This document shows, one piece after another, positions 37,061 to 47,760 of a stretch of 64,000 bases of DNA. The stretch comes from Georgenia satyanarayanai (GTDB lineage: Bacteria; Actinomycetota; Actinomycetes; Actinomycetales; Actinomycetaceae), in NCBI RefSeq assembly GCF_900116375.1, contig NZ_UETB01000018.1, forward strand, positions 1-64,000, given 5' to 3'. A program made the translations under genes and the position numbers. The notes below the pieces were generated by a model. It ran no database searches. It saw nothing but the letters and a program-made list of their open reading frames with translations, and was not told the origin of the DNA. Positions within the stretch are counted from its first letter, which is position 1, and each line of letters begins with the position of its first letter.

Positions 37061-38136
37061 CTACCGACCCACGGCGGACAGCGCGAGCCCGGTGTCCGCG
37101 TCGAAGAGGTGCACGCGGTCCAGGTCGACGGTGACGGACATGCGCTCACCCGGTGTACCGGTGACGGTCGGCCGCGCCTTGACCTTGAGCATCTCCTTGC
37201 CCACCTTGACGTCGACGACGGTGCGGTCGCCGAGCGGTTCGAGGCCGTAGAGCTCCCCCGTGAGCGCCGTGTCGCCGCGCGCCTCGACGGACAGGTCCTC
37301 GGCGCGCAGGCCGAGCAGCAGCGGACGGCCCTCCTCCGCCGTCGTCCACCGCGGCCGCGGGAGCGTCCAGCCCTCCGCACCGACGAGCCGGTCCCCCTGC
37401 GCTCGGCAGGCGAGCAGGCTGATGCGCGGGCTCCCGACGAAGGCGGCGACCCACTGGTTCGCCGGGCGGTCGTACACCTCCGTCGGGGTCCCCACCTGCT
37501 GCACCGTGCCCTCGCGGAGCACCGCGACCTGGTCGGCCATGGACAGCGCCTCGACCTGGTCGTTGGTGACGTAGACGAAGGTCTCGCCGAGGCTGCGGTG
37601 GATCCGGGTGAGCTCGGTGCGCATCTCGACCCGGAGCTTGAGGTCGAGGTTCGTCAGCGGCTCGTCCATGAGGAACGCGCGCGGCTTGCGGACCAGCGCA
37701 CGCGCCAGGGCGACGCGCTGCATCTCACCACCGGACAGCTGGGCCGGCTTACGGGTCAGCAGCCGCTCGATGTGGAGCAGGCCCGAGACCTTCTCGACCG
37801 CCGTCGTGATCTCCTCGCGCGAGGCGCTGCGGGCGCGCAGCGGCGACGCGATGTTCTCGAAGACCGTCCGGCGCGGGTAGAGCGCGTAGCTCTGGAACAC
37901 CATCGCCAGGTCGCGCGCGGCCGGGGTGTCACCGGTCGCGTCGCGGCCGTCGAGGTGGACCGACCCGGCGTCGAGCTTCTCGAGCCCGGCGATCGCGCGC
38001 AGGGTCGTCGTCTTGCCCGCCCCGGACGGCCCGAGGACGACGAAGAAGGAGCCGTCCGGCACCTCCAGGGTCACCCCGTCGAGCGCCTGCACCTCGCCGA
38101 AGGACTTGCGCAGCCCGTAGGCAGCAACCGTTCCCA

Positions 38137-38137
<1 letters not shown>
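37061..38137 (-). CDS. Carbohydrate/polyol-type ABC ATPase, second subunit (Asn in H-loop)
   Basis: A 358-aa MalK/UgpC-like ATPase with a C-terminal TOBE domain. Walker A GPSGAGKTTT, Q-loop VFQSYALYP, signature LSGGEMQRVALARAL and Walker B AFLMDEPLTNLD are present. The switch His expected in VTHDQ is Asn (FVYVTNDQVEALS, near 37560-37575), so its own catalytic site is probably weak or dead. It overlaps the preceding ATPase gene by one base (TGATG) and probably forms an asymmetric heterodimer with it. Confidence 0.9.
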
Positions 38138-39200
<1,063 letters not shown>

Positions 39201-39201
<1 letters not shown>

Positions 39202-40112
39202 CAGCGTCGCACCGCCCCCAGGGTCACGCCGGCCACCAGGTGCTTGCGCACGAGGTAGGCGAACACGAGCACCGGCAGGGCGAAGACGACCGCGGAGGCG
39301 GCGACCAGACCCCAGTTCACCGTGGTACCGCCGATGAGGCCGGCGATGGCCGGTGGGGCCGTCCGCACCTCTTGGCTGGACGTGAGGAAGATGGCATAGA
39401 CGAACTCGTTCCAGGAGAAGATGAGCGCGAAGACCGCCGTCGCGGCGATACCGGGGATGAGCAGGGGCAGGGTGAACTTCCAGAACGCCTGCAGACGCGT
39501 GTAGCCGTCGAGCATCGCGGCGTCCTCGTACTCCGAGGGCACCTCGTCGACGAAGCCCTTCATCATCCAGATCGTGAAGGGGAGGTTGAACGCGGTGTAG
39601 ACGAGGATGAGACCGAGCCGGGTGTCGATGAGTCCGAGCTCGCGGTACATGAGGAAGACCGGGATGACGACCACCACGGGCGGCATGAAGCGCGTGGAGA
39701 GGATGAAGAACAGCTGGTCCTTCTTGGCCTTGAGCGTGAACCGCGAGTACGCCCACGCTGCGGGGACGCCCACCAGGGTGGCCAGCACGGTCGAGGACCC
39801 CGCGACCACGACGGAGTTGAGGAACGACTGGGACAGGTCCGAGCGGCCCCCGCCGGGGGCCACGAAGACGTCCCTGTAGTGCTGCAGCGTGACGTCGAAA
39901 CCGAGGAACTTCGCCGGGACGGCGTAGATGTCCTGGCCGGTCTTGATGGATGTCTGCAGAATCCACATCACCGCGAACAGCGAGCTGCCGAGGAGCACGG
40001 CCAGCAGCGTGATCTCGACGGCGGTGCGGGCCTTGCCGCCGCGCCGGCGGCGGGGACGGGGGGAGCCTGCGCTGACGGGGCCGGGGACGGCGTCGTCGAC
40101 GGAGATCGCCAT
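39201..40112 (-). CDS. Carbohydrate-type ABC permease (MalG-like)
   Basis: A 303-aa inner-membrane protein: an Arg-rich cytoplasmic N-terminus, six predicted helices, and the EAA loop EVPSEYEDAAMLDGYTRLQAFWKFTLPLL. It ends ...HLVAGVTLGAVR, typical of the second permease of CUT1 importers. One-base overlaps on both sides show it is in the importer operon. Confidence 0.93.
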
Positions 40113-41056
40113 CAGCCCTCCTTGAGCTTGTTGAGGTAGCGCAGGTAGAACTGCGCCAGGACGATGACGACGATGACCATGAGGATCCCGTACGCCGAGG
40201 CGGCCCCGGTGCGGAAGCCGAGGAACGCGACCTTGTAGACGTGGAACGACAACGTCTCGGTGGACACCCCCGGTCCGCCGTTGGTGAGGACGTAGACGAG
40301 GTCGAACTGGCGGAAGGCCTCGATGGCCCGGAACATCACCGCGATGAGGAGCAGCGGCCACACCATCGGCAGGGTGATGTTGCGGAAGCGGAACCACTCC
40401 GAGGCCCGGTCGATCGACGCGGCCTCGTACAGGTACTTGGGCACCGCGGTGAGCCCGGCGAGCGCGATGAGCATGATGAACGGGGTCCACTGCCAGGTGT
40501 CGACGAGGATGAGGGAGAACAGGGCTGTCCGCTGCTGGGTGAGCCACTCGACCGGCTCGAGCCCGAGGGAGGTGAGCATGCTGTTGACCACCCCGAACTG
40601 CGCGTCGAGCATAAAGCGCCAGAACAGTCCGACGACCACCGGCGAGAGCATCATCGGGACGAGGAAGAGCGTGGTGAGCAGCCCTCGCCCGCGCGTCCGT
40701 CGCGAGATGAGGTAGGCGATGGAGAAGCCCAGCACGGTCTGCAGGATCACCGCACCGGCCACGAACAGCGCCGTCGTCAGGGCTCGCGTGTGGACCTCCG
40801 ACGACGTGAGGACGTCGGCGTAGTTCTCGAACCCGACGAAGCTGCCGGGCACGCTGCTCGTGGCCGAGTAGTCCGTGAACGACAGGTACAGGGCCCACAG
40901 CAACGGGAAGACCGACATGCCGAGCAGCAGGAGCATCGCCGGGGAGATGAAGGCCACGGCGAGCCCACGGTCACGCAGGCGGGGGGAGCGCCCCGGTGCA
41001 GGAGGCAGGGGCGCTGCCTCCTGCACCGGGGCGTCGGCCGACGTCGTCATGCTCAT
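40112..41056 (-). CDS. Carbohydrate-type ABC permease (MalF-like)
   Basis: A 314-aa inner-membrane protein with six predicted helices and the EAA-type loop YEAASIDRASEWFRFRNITLP. FISPAMLLLLGMSVFPLLWALYLSF marks the first helix as in CUT1 permeases. Start at 41056 (MSM) is 1 nt from the binding-protein stop; the third-codon ATG at 41050 is an alternative. Confidence 0.93.
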   Translation of the reverse strand: MSMTTSADAPVQEAAPLPPAPGRSPRLRDRGLAVAFISPAMLLLLGMSVFPLLWALYLSFTDYSATSSVPGSFVGFENYADVLTSSEVHTRALTTALFVAGAVILQTVLGFSIAYLISRRTRGRGLLTTLFLVPMMLSPVVVGLFWRFMLDAQFGVVNSMLTSLGLEPVEWLTQQRTALFSLILVDTWQWTPFIMLIALAGLTAVPKYLYEAASIDRASEWFRFRNITLPMVWPLLLIAVMFRAIEAFRQFDLVYVLTNGGPGVSTETLSFHVYKVAFLGFRTGAASAYGILMVIVVIVLAQFYLRYLNKLKEG

Positions 41057-41057
41057 C

Positions 41058-42491
41058 TCACAGCCCGCCGTCGCCGTCCAGCACCGACTGCTGCTCCCGG
41101 GCGATGTCGTCGAGCGCCGTCTGCGGGTCCTTCGCCCCGTTGAGGGCCGCGTTGACATTGGTGTTCTCGATGTCGATGAGGCGGGCGTACTCGGGCACGT
41201 TCCACATGTCCCGCTGCCGTGCGACGGAGTCGGCGTAGACCTGGTTGAACGGTCCGGCCTCGAGGAACTCGGCGGACTCCAGGGCGTCCGTGCGCGAGGG
41301 GACGCCGCCGGCCGCGGCCCACTTCTTCTGGATGTCCTCCTGCTCGAACCACCGCATGAAGTTGAGCGCCTCGGCGACCCGGTCGTCGGGGGCGTAGGCG
41401 GAGATGTGCATCCCCATGCCGCCGAGCGGCACGAGGTCGGTCTCCTGCGTCGGCAGGGTGGCGAAGCCGAGCGTGTCGAGGATCTCCTCGCGGGTGTCGC
41501 CCAGCACCGTCTGCGCCGGGTCGAGCAGGCCGCCGCTCGCCGCGATCCAGTTGAAGGCGATGCAGGCATCACCCTGCGCGACGGCCGCGTTGACCTCGTC
41601 GATGAACCAGTTGCCGGAGCCGGGTGCGGTCAACGGCTTCATCTCGTTAACGAGGATGTCCATCGCCCGCTGCCCGGCCTCGTCGTTGATGACGCCCTCG
41701 ATCTGCCCCTCCTCCCGGTTCCAGAGGTTGCCGCCGTAGAGGGCGTTGACGGTGTTGTAGGTGACCGCCGCGGCGTCCGATCCGTTGGCCTGGTGGAAGG
41801 CCAGCCCGCTGACGCCGGGGTTGTCCTCCTGGCACTGCCTCGCGACCTCGATCATCTCGTCCCAGGTCTCGGGGGGCTCCTCGCCGATGAGGTCCTTGCG
41901 GTAGATCATCGTCCAGGTGTCACCGAGCAGCGGGAGCCCGTACATCCGGGCGTTCTCGTCCCGCTGCCCCGTCTCGGCCTGGGGGTACTGGCCGTAGGCG
42001 GCCAGGAGGTAGGGGTCGTAGGCGTCGGTCTCGATGTTCTCGTTGATGAAGTCGGTGATGTCGAGGATGTTGCCGTTCGTCACGGCCTCGCCGATGTGCT
42101 GGGAGTCGAGGACCGCGATGTCGAAGTCCGTCTGTCGCGCCGCGAACTGCGTGAACATCGCGTCGTGCCAGTTCGCGTTCGGCACGGTGTTGACCGTGAC
42201 GGTGACGTTCGGACGCTCCTTGGTGTACTCCTCGTTCGCGAAGTCCTCGAGGAGCTGGGCGGGGGGCCACTCGAACCAGATGAAGCTGAGGTCCAGCGGT
42301 TCGTCGGTGAGCTCGGGGATCGTCGCGGGTGCCGCGGGGCCACCCTCGTCCGCGTTCGCGTCGTTCGTGGTGTCGCCGTCACCGCCACCGCCGCAGGCCG
42401 CCAGGGCCAGGGCGACCAGCGCGGTCGCTGCCCCTGCCCGCACCGGGCGGCTGTGGCGAGAGCTCCGTCGGTCTCGCAGTGCGTTGCTCAT
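41058..42491 (-). CDS. Carbohydrate/polyol-type ABC substrate-binding lipoprotein
   Basis: A 477-aa exported lipoprotein with an Arg-rich signal peptide and lipobox ALAAC (Cys about residue 34). An acidic linker is followed by an SBP_bac_1 fold: FANEEYTKERPNVTVTVNTV, FDIAVLDSQHIGEAV, YGLPLLGDTWTMIYRKDL. The tryptophan-rich WFEWPPAQ entry and several pocket tryptophans suit a sugar, polyol or glycerol-like ligand. AGGAGA precedes the ATG. The gene lies 61 nt after the aldehyde dehydrogenase gene on the same strand. Confidence 0.9.
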   Translation of the reverse strand: MSNALRDRRSSRHSRPVRAGAATALVALALAACGGGGDGDTTNDANADEGGPAAPATIPELTDEPLDLSFIWFEWPPAQLLEDFANEEYTKERPNVTVTVNTVPNANWHDAMFTQFAARQTDFDIAVLDSQHIGEAVTNGNILDITDFINENIETDAYDPYLLAAYGQYPQAETGQRDENARMYGLPLLGDTWTMIYRKDLIGEEPPETWDEMIEVARQCQEDNPGVSGLAFHQANGSDAAAVTYNTVNALYGGNLWNREEGQIEGVINDEAGQRAMDILVNEMKPLTAPGSGNWFIDEVNAAVAQGDACIAFNWIAASGGLLDPAQTVLGDTREEILDTLGFATLPTQETDLVPLGGMGMHISAYAPDDRVAEALNFMRWFEQEDIQKKWAAAGGVPSRTDALESAEFLEAGPFNQVYADSVARQRDMWNVPEYARLIDIENTNVNAALNGAKDPQTALDDIAREQQSVLDGDGGL

Positions 42492-42552
42492 CAGTTCTCC
42501 TGCTTCCTGCATCGGGGGGATGGTGCTGGACGTGTGGGGGTTTGCGGCGGCC

Positions 42553-44034
42553 TCACCAGGACGTCGCGATGTACTGGGTCTCCATGAACTCGAGAAGACC
42601 CTCGGTGCTGCCCTCGCGGCCCAAGCCGCTCTGCTTGGTCCCGCCGAACGGTGCGGCGGGGTCGGAGACGAGCCCCCGGTTGAGGCCGACCATGCCGCTG
42701 TCGATGCCTTCGGCGAGACGCAGGCCGCGGCCGAGGTCGCTCGTGTAGAGGTAGCTGACGAGGCCGTACTCCGTGTCGTTGACCATCGTGAGCATCTCCT
42801 CCTCCCGCTCGAACCGGACCACCGGGGCCACCGGTCCGAAGATCTCCTCGTGCAGGACGCGGGCCTCCGGCGGCACGTCGACGAGCACCGTCGGGGGGTA
42901 GAAGCAGCCCGCCCCCTCGCGGGGCCGCTCGCCGCCCAGCACGGCTCGGGCGCCCCGGTCGAGGGCGTCCCGGACGAGCTCGTCGACCTTCCGGACGGCG
43001 TCCTCGTTGATGAGCGGACCGCACTGGGTGCTCTCGTCGGAACCCGGACCGACGCGGACGGCGGCCATCTGGGCGACGAGGCCCTCGACGAAGGAGTCGT
43101 GGACCGCTGCCTGCACGAAGAACCTGTTCGCGGCGGTGCACGCCTGGCCGCCGTTGCGCATCTTGGCGACCATCGCACCCTCGACCGCGGCGTCGACGTC
43201 GGCGTCGGCGAGGACGACGAAGGGGGCGTTGCCGCCGAGCTCCATCCCGCACTTGAGGACCTGGTCGGCGGCGGTGCGCAGCAGGCGGCGGCCGATCTCC
43301 GTCGACCCGGTGAACGACAGCATGCGCGTCCGGGGGTCGGTGAGCATCGTCTCGACGACAGGACCGGGCTTCGTCGTCGTGACGACGTTGAGCACGCCCG
43401 GTGGCAGGCCGGCCTCCTGGAGGAGGGCCGCCACCGCGAGTGCCGTCAACGGGGTCTCGGTCGCCGGCTTGAGGATCGCGGTGCACCCGGCGGCCAGGGC
43501 CGGTGCGATCTTGCGGGTGGCCATCGCTGCGGGGAAGTTCCACGGGGTGATGAGCACGCTGACGCCGACGGGCTGGTGGGTGACGACCAGACGGTTGGCC
43601 CCGTTCGGGGAACGTCCGACCTGGCCGCGGAGCCGGACGCCCTCCTCGCCGTACCAGCGGAAGAACTCGGCGGCGTAGGCGACCTCGGACCGGGCGTCGG
43701 GCAGCGACTTGCCGTTCTCCAGGCTGATGAGCAGGGCGAGCTCCTCGCTGCGCTCGTGCATGAGCGTGAAGGCCCGCAGCAGCAGCTCGGCCCGGGCGCG
43801 GGGTGCCGTGGCCGCCCATCCGGCGGCCGCGGTGGCGGCCGCGTCCACCGCCGCGGCCCCGTCGTCGACGTCGGCGTCGGCGACTGACGCGAGGACCGCA
43901 CCGGACGCGGGGTCACGGACATCGATGCGGCCCCCGTCGGAGCCGCCGCGCCAGGTGCCGGCGACGAGCAGGTCGGTGGGCACGTCGAGGCCGTCGAGGA
44001 CCGGACGCAGGGACTCGTGGAGTGTCGTGGTCAT
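42553..44034 (-). CDS. NAD(P)-dependent aldehyde dehydrogenase (succinate-semialdehyde type)
   Basis: A 493-aa ALDH with TPWNFPAAMATRKIAPALAAG, catalytic Glu in MELGGNAPF and catalytic Cys in NGGQACTAANR, plus the C-terminal FGGTKQSGLGREGS. It is closest by eye to GabD-type enzymes but could oxidise another aldehyde. It overlaps the iron alcohol dehydrogenase gene by ATGA, so an alcohol-to-aldehyde-to-acid sequence acting on the imported substrate is likely. Confidence 0.9.
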   Translation of the reverse strand: MTTTLHESLRPVLDGLDVPTDLLVAGTWRGGSDGGRIDVRDPASGAVLASVADADVDDGAAAVDAAATAAAGWAATAPRARAELLLRAFTLMHERSEELALLISLENGKSLPDARSEVAYAAEFFRWYGEEGVRLRGQVGRSPNGANRLVVTHQPVGVSVLITPWNFPAAMATRKIAPALAAGCTAILKPATETPLTALAVAALLQEAGLPPGVLNVVTTTKPGPVVETMLTDPRTRMLSFTGSTEIGRRLLRTAADQVLKCGMELGGNAPFVVLADADVDAAVEGAMVAKMRNGGQACTAANRFFVQAAVHDSFVEGLVAQMAAVRVGPGSDESTQCGPLINEDAVRKVDELVRDALDRGARAVLGGERPREGAGCFYPPTVLVDVPPEARVLHEEIFGPVAPVVRFEREEEMLTMVNDTEYGLVSYLYTSDLGRGLRLAEGIDSGMVGLNRGLVSDPAAPFGGTKQSGLGREGSTEGLLEFMETQYIATSW

Positions 44035-45305
44035 CGGGCACCTGCTGTCGTGGTGAGGTCCGGCGAGGCCGACCCGGGCAGGGTCTCCCGCAGGGCCGCT
44101 CGGTCGCCGCTGTGCGCGGCGCGGACGATCTGCTCGAGGGTGTCGACGTCGAGTGGACGCGGGTTGTTCGCGATGAGCCGCGCGGAGCCCAGGGCCTGCT
44201 CGGCGGTCCAGCGCAGCCGGTCGGCCGGCAGCCCGAGGTCGGCGAGGGTGGTGGGGATCCCCACCGAGGAGAGCAGGGCCGCGACGCGCTCGATCGCCTC
44301 GTCGGCGAGGTCCTCGTCCGGGGTGTCGGGGGAGGCTCCCATCGCGAGGGCGACGGCGGCCAGCTCCCGGACCCGCACGGGCCGGTTGAACTCGAGGACG
44401 TAGGGCAGCAGGACCCCGACCCCGATCCCGTGCGGGGTGTGGGTCAGGGCACCGACCGGGTACTGGAGCGCGTGCGCCGCCGCCGTGCCGGCCGTGCCGA
44501 GGGCGAAGCCGCCGGCCGTGGCCCCGAGCATCATCGCCTCACGGGCAGCGATGTCGCCCGGCTCCGACCAGGCACGGTGGAGGCTGCCCGCGACCAGCCG
44601 GACGGCCATGAGGGCGTAGGAGTCCGTCAGCTCGTTCTTGCCGACGAAGACACGCTCCGTCGTCAGCTCGGTGGTCACCGGCCGGCGCACCGCGGTGAAC
44701 GCCTCGATCCCGTGCGAGAGGGCGTCAGCGCCCGCGCTCGCCGTGAGGGACGGTGGACAGCCGAGCGTGAGCTCCGGGTCGCACACGGCGGTGTGCGGGA
44801 TGAGGTGCGTGCTGGAGATCCCCACCTTGCTCACGCGCTCGGGATCGGTGAGGACGGCCACCGGCGTGACCTCCGAGCCGGTCCCCGCGGTGGTCGGCAG
44901 GGCCACGACCGGCAGCACGGGCCCGGGGACACGGGACTCGCCGTAGTAGTCCGAAGGCTCGCCACCGTGCGTGAGGAGCACCGCCACCGCCTTGGCGAGG
45001 TCGAGGCAGCTGCCTCCGCCCATGCCGATGACGACGTCCGGCGCGGCGCTCGCGGCGAGCGCGGCGCACTGGGTCACCTGGTGCACCGGGACGTCGGGCA
45101 GCACCTCGGCGAACACCGTCACCTGGACGCCCGCGCCCTCGAGCAGCCTCACGATGCCGGCGAACTCACCCGTCGCACCGAAGCGGGCGTCGGTGCAGAC
45201 CAGGGCGCGGGAGCCGAGGGCCGCGGTGAGCGTCCCCAGGGCGTGCCGCTGACCAGCGCCGAACACGACTTGCCGCGGCCCGCGCAGGACACCGAGCATG
45301 CTCAT
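44031..45305 (-). CDS. Iron-type (group III) alcohol dehydrogenase
   Basis: A 424-aa Fe-ADH: NAD-binding VIGMGGGSCLDLAKAVAVL and ALPTTAGTGSEVTPVAVL, metal ligands in DALSHGIEAF and THTPHGIGVG. The N-terminal LRGPRQVVFGAGQRHALG is reminiscent of maleylacetate-reductase-like members, so the direction and substrate are open. First gene of the minus-strand catabolic/importer operon; GGAG precedes the ATG. Confidence 0.9.
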   Translation of the reverse strand: MSMLGVLRGPRQVVFGAGQRHALGTLTAALGSRALVCTDARFGATGEFAGIVRLLEGAGVQVTVFAEVLPDVPVHQVTQCAALAASAAPDVVIGMGGGSCLDLAKAVAVLLTHGGEPSDYYGESRVPGPVLPVVALPTTAGTGSEVTPVAVLTDPERVSKVGISSTHLIPHTAVCDPELTLGCPPSLTASAGADALSHGIEAFTAVRRPVTTELTTERVFVGKNELTDSYALMAVRLVAGSLHRAWSEPGDIAAREAMMLGATAGGFALGTAGTAAAHALQYPVGALTHTPHGIGVGVLLPYVLEFNRPVRVRELAAVALAMGASPDTPDEDLADEAIERVAALLSSVGIPTTLADLGLPADRLRWTAEQALGSARLIANNPRPLDVDTLEQIVRAAHSGDRAALRETLPGSASPDLTTTAGAR

Positions 45306-45389
45306 AGGGACTCCAGAGGTCGACGGTGGGAGGAGGAGCCAGCGGGAGCCGTTCGCGACGATGCGAGAAGGAAGCCACGCTGTTTCCTA

Positions 45390-45400
45390 TACGATCCGAT
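45390..45400. promoter_or_regulatory. Divergent promoter with ATCCGAT half-site
   Basis: TATACGATCCGAT holds a plus-strand -10 box TACGAT (45390-45395) for the regulator gene and, on the minus strand, an ATCGTATA stretch facing the alcohol dehydrogenase operon. ATCCGAT (45394-45400) overlaps it and matches a half-site of the palindrome at 46244-46260. This suits autoregulation and control of the divergent operon. Confidence 0.55.
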
Positions 45401-45474
45401 TGACGCAGATCATGGAGCAGTGGAGCATCCGCTGTCAACCGTCATGGCCAAGGAAGTGGAAAGGGCACACCCTC

Positions 45475-46212
45475 GTGGACGATGAAGCGACGAACGGTCG
45501 AGACCTCGGGACCCGCAGCACGGAGAACGGGCGGCCGCGCGGGCGACTCGCGGACGAGGTGCACGACACGCTGCTCCGACAGCTCATGTCCTCGCGCTTC
45601 GTGCCCGACTCCCGCGTGACGATCGACGCCCTGGCCCGCGAGCTCGGGGTCTCGCAGACACCGATCCGCGACGCCCTCAACCGCATGGAGGCCGACGGGC
45701 TCGTCGTCCGGGTGCCGAACGCCGGCTACCGGATCCCGCCGCTGATCACCCGTGAGCGGTTCGACGACATGCTCGAGATCCGCCTGCTCCTGGAGCCCGC
45801 GGCTGCGCGTCGGGCGGCGGAACGCGCCACCACGGCACAGGTGAGCGAGCTGCGCCGGCTGCTCGAGGAGATGGCGCAGCTCGAGGAGGGGGACGGGCCC
45901 GCGACCTACGGTGCCTTCGGCCTGCGGGACGCGGCCTTCCACGACCTCGTCGCGCGGAGCGCGGGGAACCGGCTCGTCCGCGAGGCGCTGGGCCGGCTGC
46001 ACACGCACGTGCACCTGTTCCGGCTCGTCTACGACACCCAGGTCACCTACCTCGCCATGGGCGAGCACGACGAGATCCTCGCCGGCATCGCGGCGCGCGA
46101 CCCGGACGAGGCGGCCTACGCCATGCGGCGGCACATCCTCCTGTCGGGGGACCGGTTCCGCCCGCTGTTCGACGACGCCCCGCTCGCGGACGCCCCGCGG
46201 GTGGGGGCTTGA
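45475..46212 (+). CDS. GntR-family regulator, FCD (FadR) subfamily
   Basis: A 245-aa repressor: winged helix LADEVHDTLLRQLMSSRFVP, LARELGVSQTPIRDALNRMEADGLV, then an all-helical FCD ligand domain with metal-type histidines (FHDLVARSAGNRLV, GEHDEILAGI, HILLSGDRF). GTG 45475 follows AAAGGG by 9 nt. Divergent from the dehydrogenase/importer operon and upstream of the DJ-1 gene; both flanks carry ATCCGAT motifs. Confidence 0.88.
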   Translation: MDDEATNGRDLGTRSTENGRPRGRLADEVHDTLLRQLMSSRFVPDSRVTIDALARELGVSQTPIRDALNRMEADGLVVRVPNAGYRIPPLITRERFDDMLEIRLLLEPAAARRAAERATTAQVSELRRLLEEMAQLEEGDGPATYGAFGLRDAAFHDLVARSAGNRLVREALGRLHTHVHLFRLVYDTQVTYLAMGEHDEILAGIAARDPDEAAYAMRRHILLSGDRFRPLFDDAPLADAPRVGA

Positions 46213-46243
46213 CTGACGGCGCCCCCGCGCGCCATCCTTACCC

Positions 46244-46260
46244 ATCCGATCGAATCGGAT
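46244..46260. promoter_or_regulatory. Operator palindrome ATCCGAT-CGA-ATCGGAT
   Basis: A perfect 7-bp-arm palindrome with a 3-nt centre, followed at once by CGGATT, lies 69 nt upstream of the DJ-1/PfpI gene. The 10-mer CGATCCGATT on its complementary strand is also present at 45392-45401 in front of the GntR gene. It is the best candidate operator for the neighbouring FCD regulator. Confidence 0.65.
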
Positions 46261-46328
46261 CGGATTCCGCTCGTCCTACTCGGCCGAGTGGCACCCCACA
46301 CCCAACGTTGAGTGCGAGGAGAACCTAG

Positions 46329-46892
46329 GTGCCCAGAGCGTTGCTCCTGACCGGCGATGCCGCCGAGGAGCTTGACACGATGTACCCCTACTACCGGATC
46401 CAGGAGGGCGGGTGGGACGTCGACGTCGCCAACAAGTCGATGCGTGACGTCCAGCTCGTCATCCACGAGTTCGACCCGGGCTGCGACGCGTACGTCGAGA
46501 AGCCTGGCCGCAAGCTGCCGGTCGACGTGCTGTGGGAGGAAGTCGACGTCGATCTCTACGACGGGCTCATCATCCCCGGGGGCCGCGCTCCCGAGTGGAT
46601 CCGCGTGGACGACGACGTGCGGCGCATCACCGAGCACTTCTTCGCTCGGAACCTGCCGATCGCGCTCGTGTGCCACGGCGCGCAGGTGCCGGCGGACTAC
46701 GGGTTGCTCAAGGGCCGCAGGACGGCGTGCTTCCCGCCCATCACCCGCGACATGGAGCATGCCGGTGCGACGGTCGTGGACGCCCCCGACGTCGTCGACG
46801 GCAACCTCGTCTCCTGCCGGGGCTGGCCGGACATGCCGCAGTTCGGTCGGGTGATGATGGACGTCTTCTCGAAGTCCCTCGTCACCGCCTGA
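46329..46892 (+). CDS. DJ-1/PfpI family protein
   Basis: A 187-aa class-I glutamine-amidotransferase-like protein with the nucleophile elbow IALVCHGAQV and YDGLIIPGGRAPEWIR. Relatives are glyoxalase III/deglycases, amidases or isocyanide hydratases; here detoxifying a reactive aldehyde from the neighbouring dehydrogenases is plausible. GTG start with AGGAGAA 5-6 nt upstream. Probably co-transcribed with the hydrolase 19 nt downstream. Confidence 0.87.
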   Translation: MPRALLLTGDAAEELDTMYPYYRIQEGGWDVDVANKSMRDVQLVIHEFDPGCDAYVEKPGRKLPVDVLWEEVDVDLYDGLIIPGGRAPEWIRVDDDVRRITEHFFARNLPIALVCHGAQVPADYGLLKGRRTACFPPITRDMEHAGATVVDAPDVVDGNLVSCRGWPDMPQFGRVMMDVFSKSLVTA

Positions 46893-46911
46893 TGCGCGCG
46901 GCCACCGACCG

Positions 46912-47724
46912 GTGACGGAGGTGCGCACCGTCGCCGTCGACGGCTCGCCGGTGCAGGTGCTCGAGGGCGGACGCGGACCCGCCGTCCTGCTCCTGCACGG
47001 CTCCGGACCCGGCACGACCGGGTCCGGAGCCTGGGCGGCGACCGTCGACGCGCTCTCGGCGTCCTGCCACCTCGTCGCCCCCGACCAGGCGGGCTTCGGC
47101 CGTACGCCGCTGCCGCCGGGGTCCCGCGGCGGGCTGCGGCTGTGGACCGAGCAGGCCGCCGCACTCATGGACGCCCTCGGGCACCGCTCCTACGCCGTCG
47201 TCGGCCACTCCATGGGTGGCGCCGTCGCCCTGGCGCTGGCGGCGGCACGTCCCGAGCAGGTGACCCACGTCGTGCCGGTGTCGACGATGGGCGCGCCCGG
47301 GGCTCCGCTGTCGCCCGAGCTCGACGCGGTGTGGGCCGCCCCTGCCACGGAGGACGGCGCGCGGGACATGCTGAGCCGCCTCCTGCTGGACCACTCGCTC
47401 GTCACCGAGACGGCGGTCGCGGCCCGGGCTGCGGCGATGCGGGCCGGTGAGGCCGCGTTCGCGGCACTCTTCCCGCCGCCCCGCCAGCGGTGGGCCGCGG
47501 ACCTCACCCTGTCGGAGCAGGCACTGGCGGCGGTCCGCGCGCCCGTCCTGCTCGTCCACGGCGCCCAGGACCGGGTCACCCCCCTGCGGGCGGCGGCCCT
47601 GCCGCTGCTCGACCAGCTCGCGGACGTCCGACTGCACGTCCTCGGGCGGTGCGGGCACTCGCCGGTGGTCGAGCACCCCCACGACGTCCACCGCCTCCTC
47701 GCGGACTTCCTGCGCCGGGCGTGA
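46912..47724 (+). CDS. Alpha/beta hydrolase (meta-cleavage-product hydrolase-like)
   Basis: A 270-aa hydrolase: VLLLHGSGPGTTGSGAW (oxyanion loop like BphD/HsaD), nucleophile VVGHSMGGAVAL, LLVHGAQDRVTP (Asp) and GRCGHSPVVEHP (His). No signal peptide. The HGSGPG loop places it near carbon-carbon hydrolases of aromatic breakdown, but no ring-cleavage genes are nearby. GTG start, 19 nt after the DJ-1 gene. Confidence 0.87.
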   Translation: MTEVRTVAVDGSPVQVLEGGRGPAVLLLHGSGPGTTGSGAWAATVDALSASCHLVAPDQAGFGRTPLPPGSRGGLRLWTEQAAALMDALGHRSYAVVGHSMGGAVALALAAARPEQVTHVVPVSTMGAPGAPLSPELDAVWAAPATEDGARDMLSRLLLDHSLVTETAVAARAAAMRAGEAAFAALFPPPRQRWAADLTLSEQALAAVRAPVLLVHGAQDRVTPLRAAALPLLDQLADVRLHVLGRCGHSPVVEHPHDVHRLLADFLRRA

Positions 47725-47760
47725 CGGGGGCCGGGCGGGTGGACGACGACGATCCGCACC

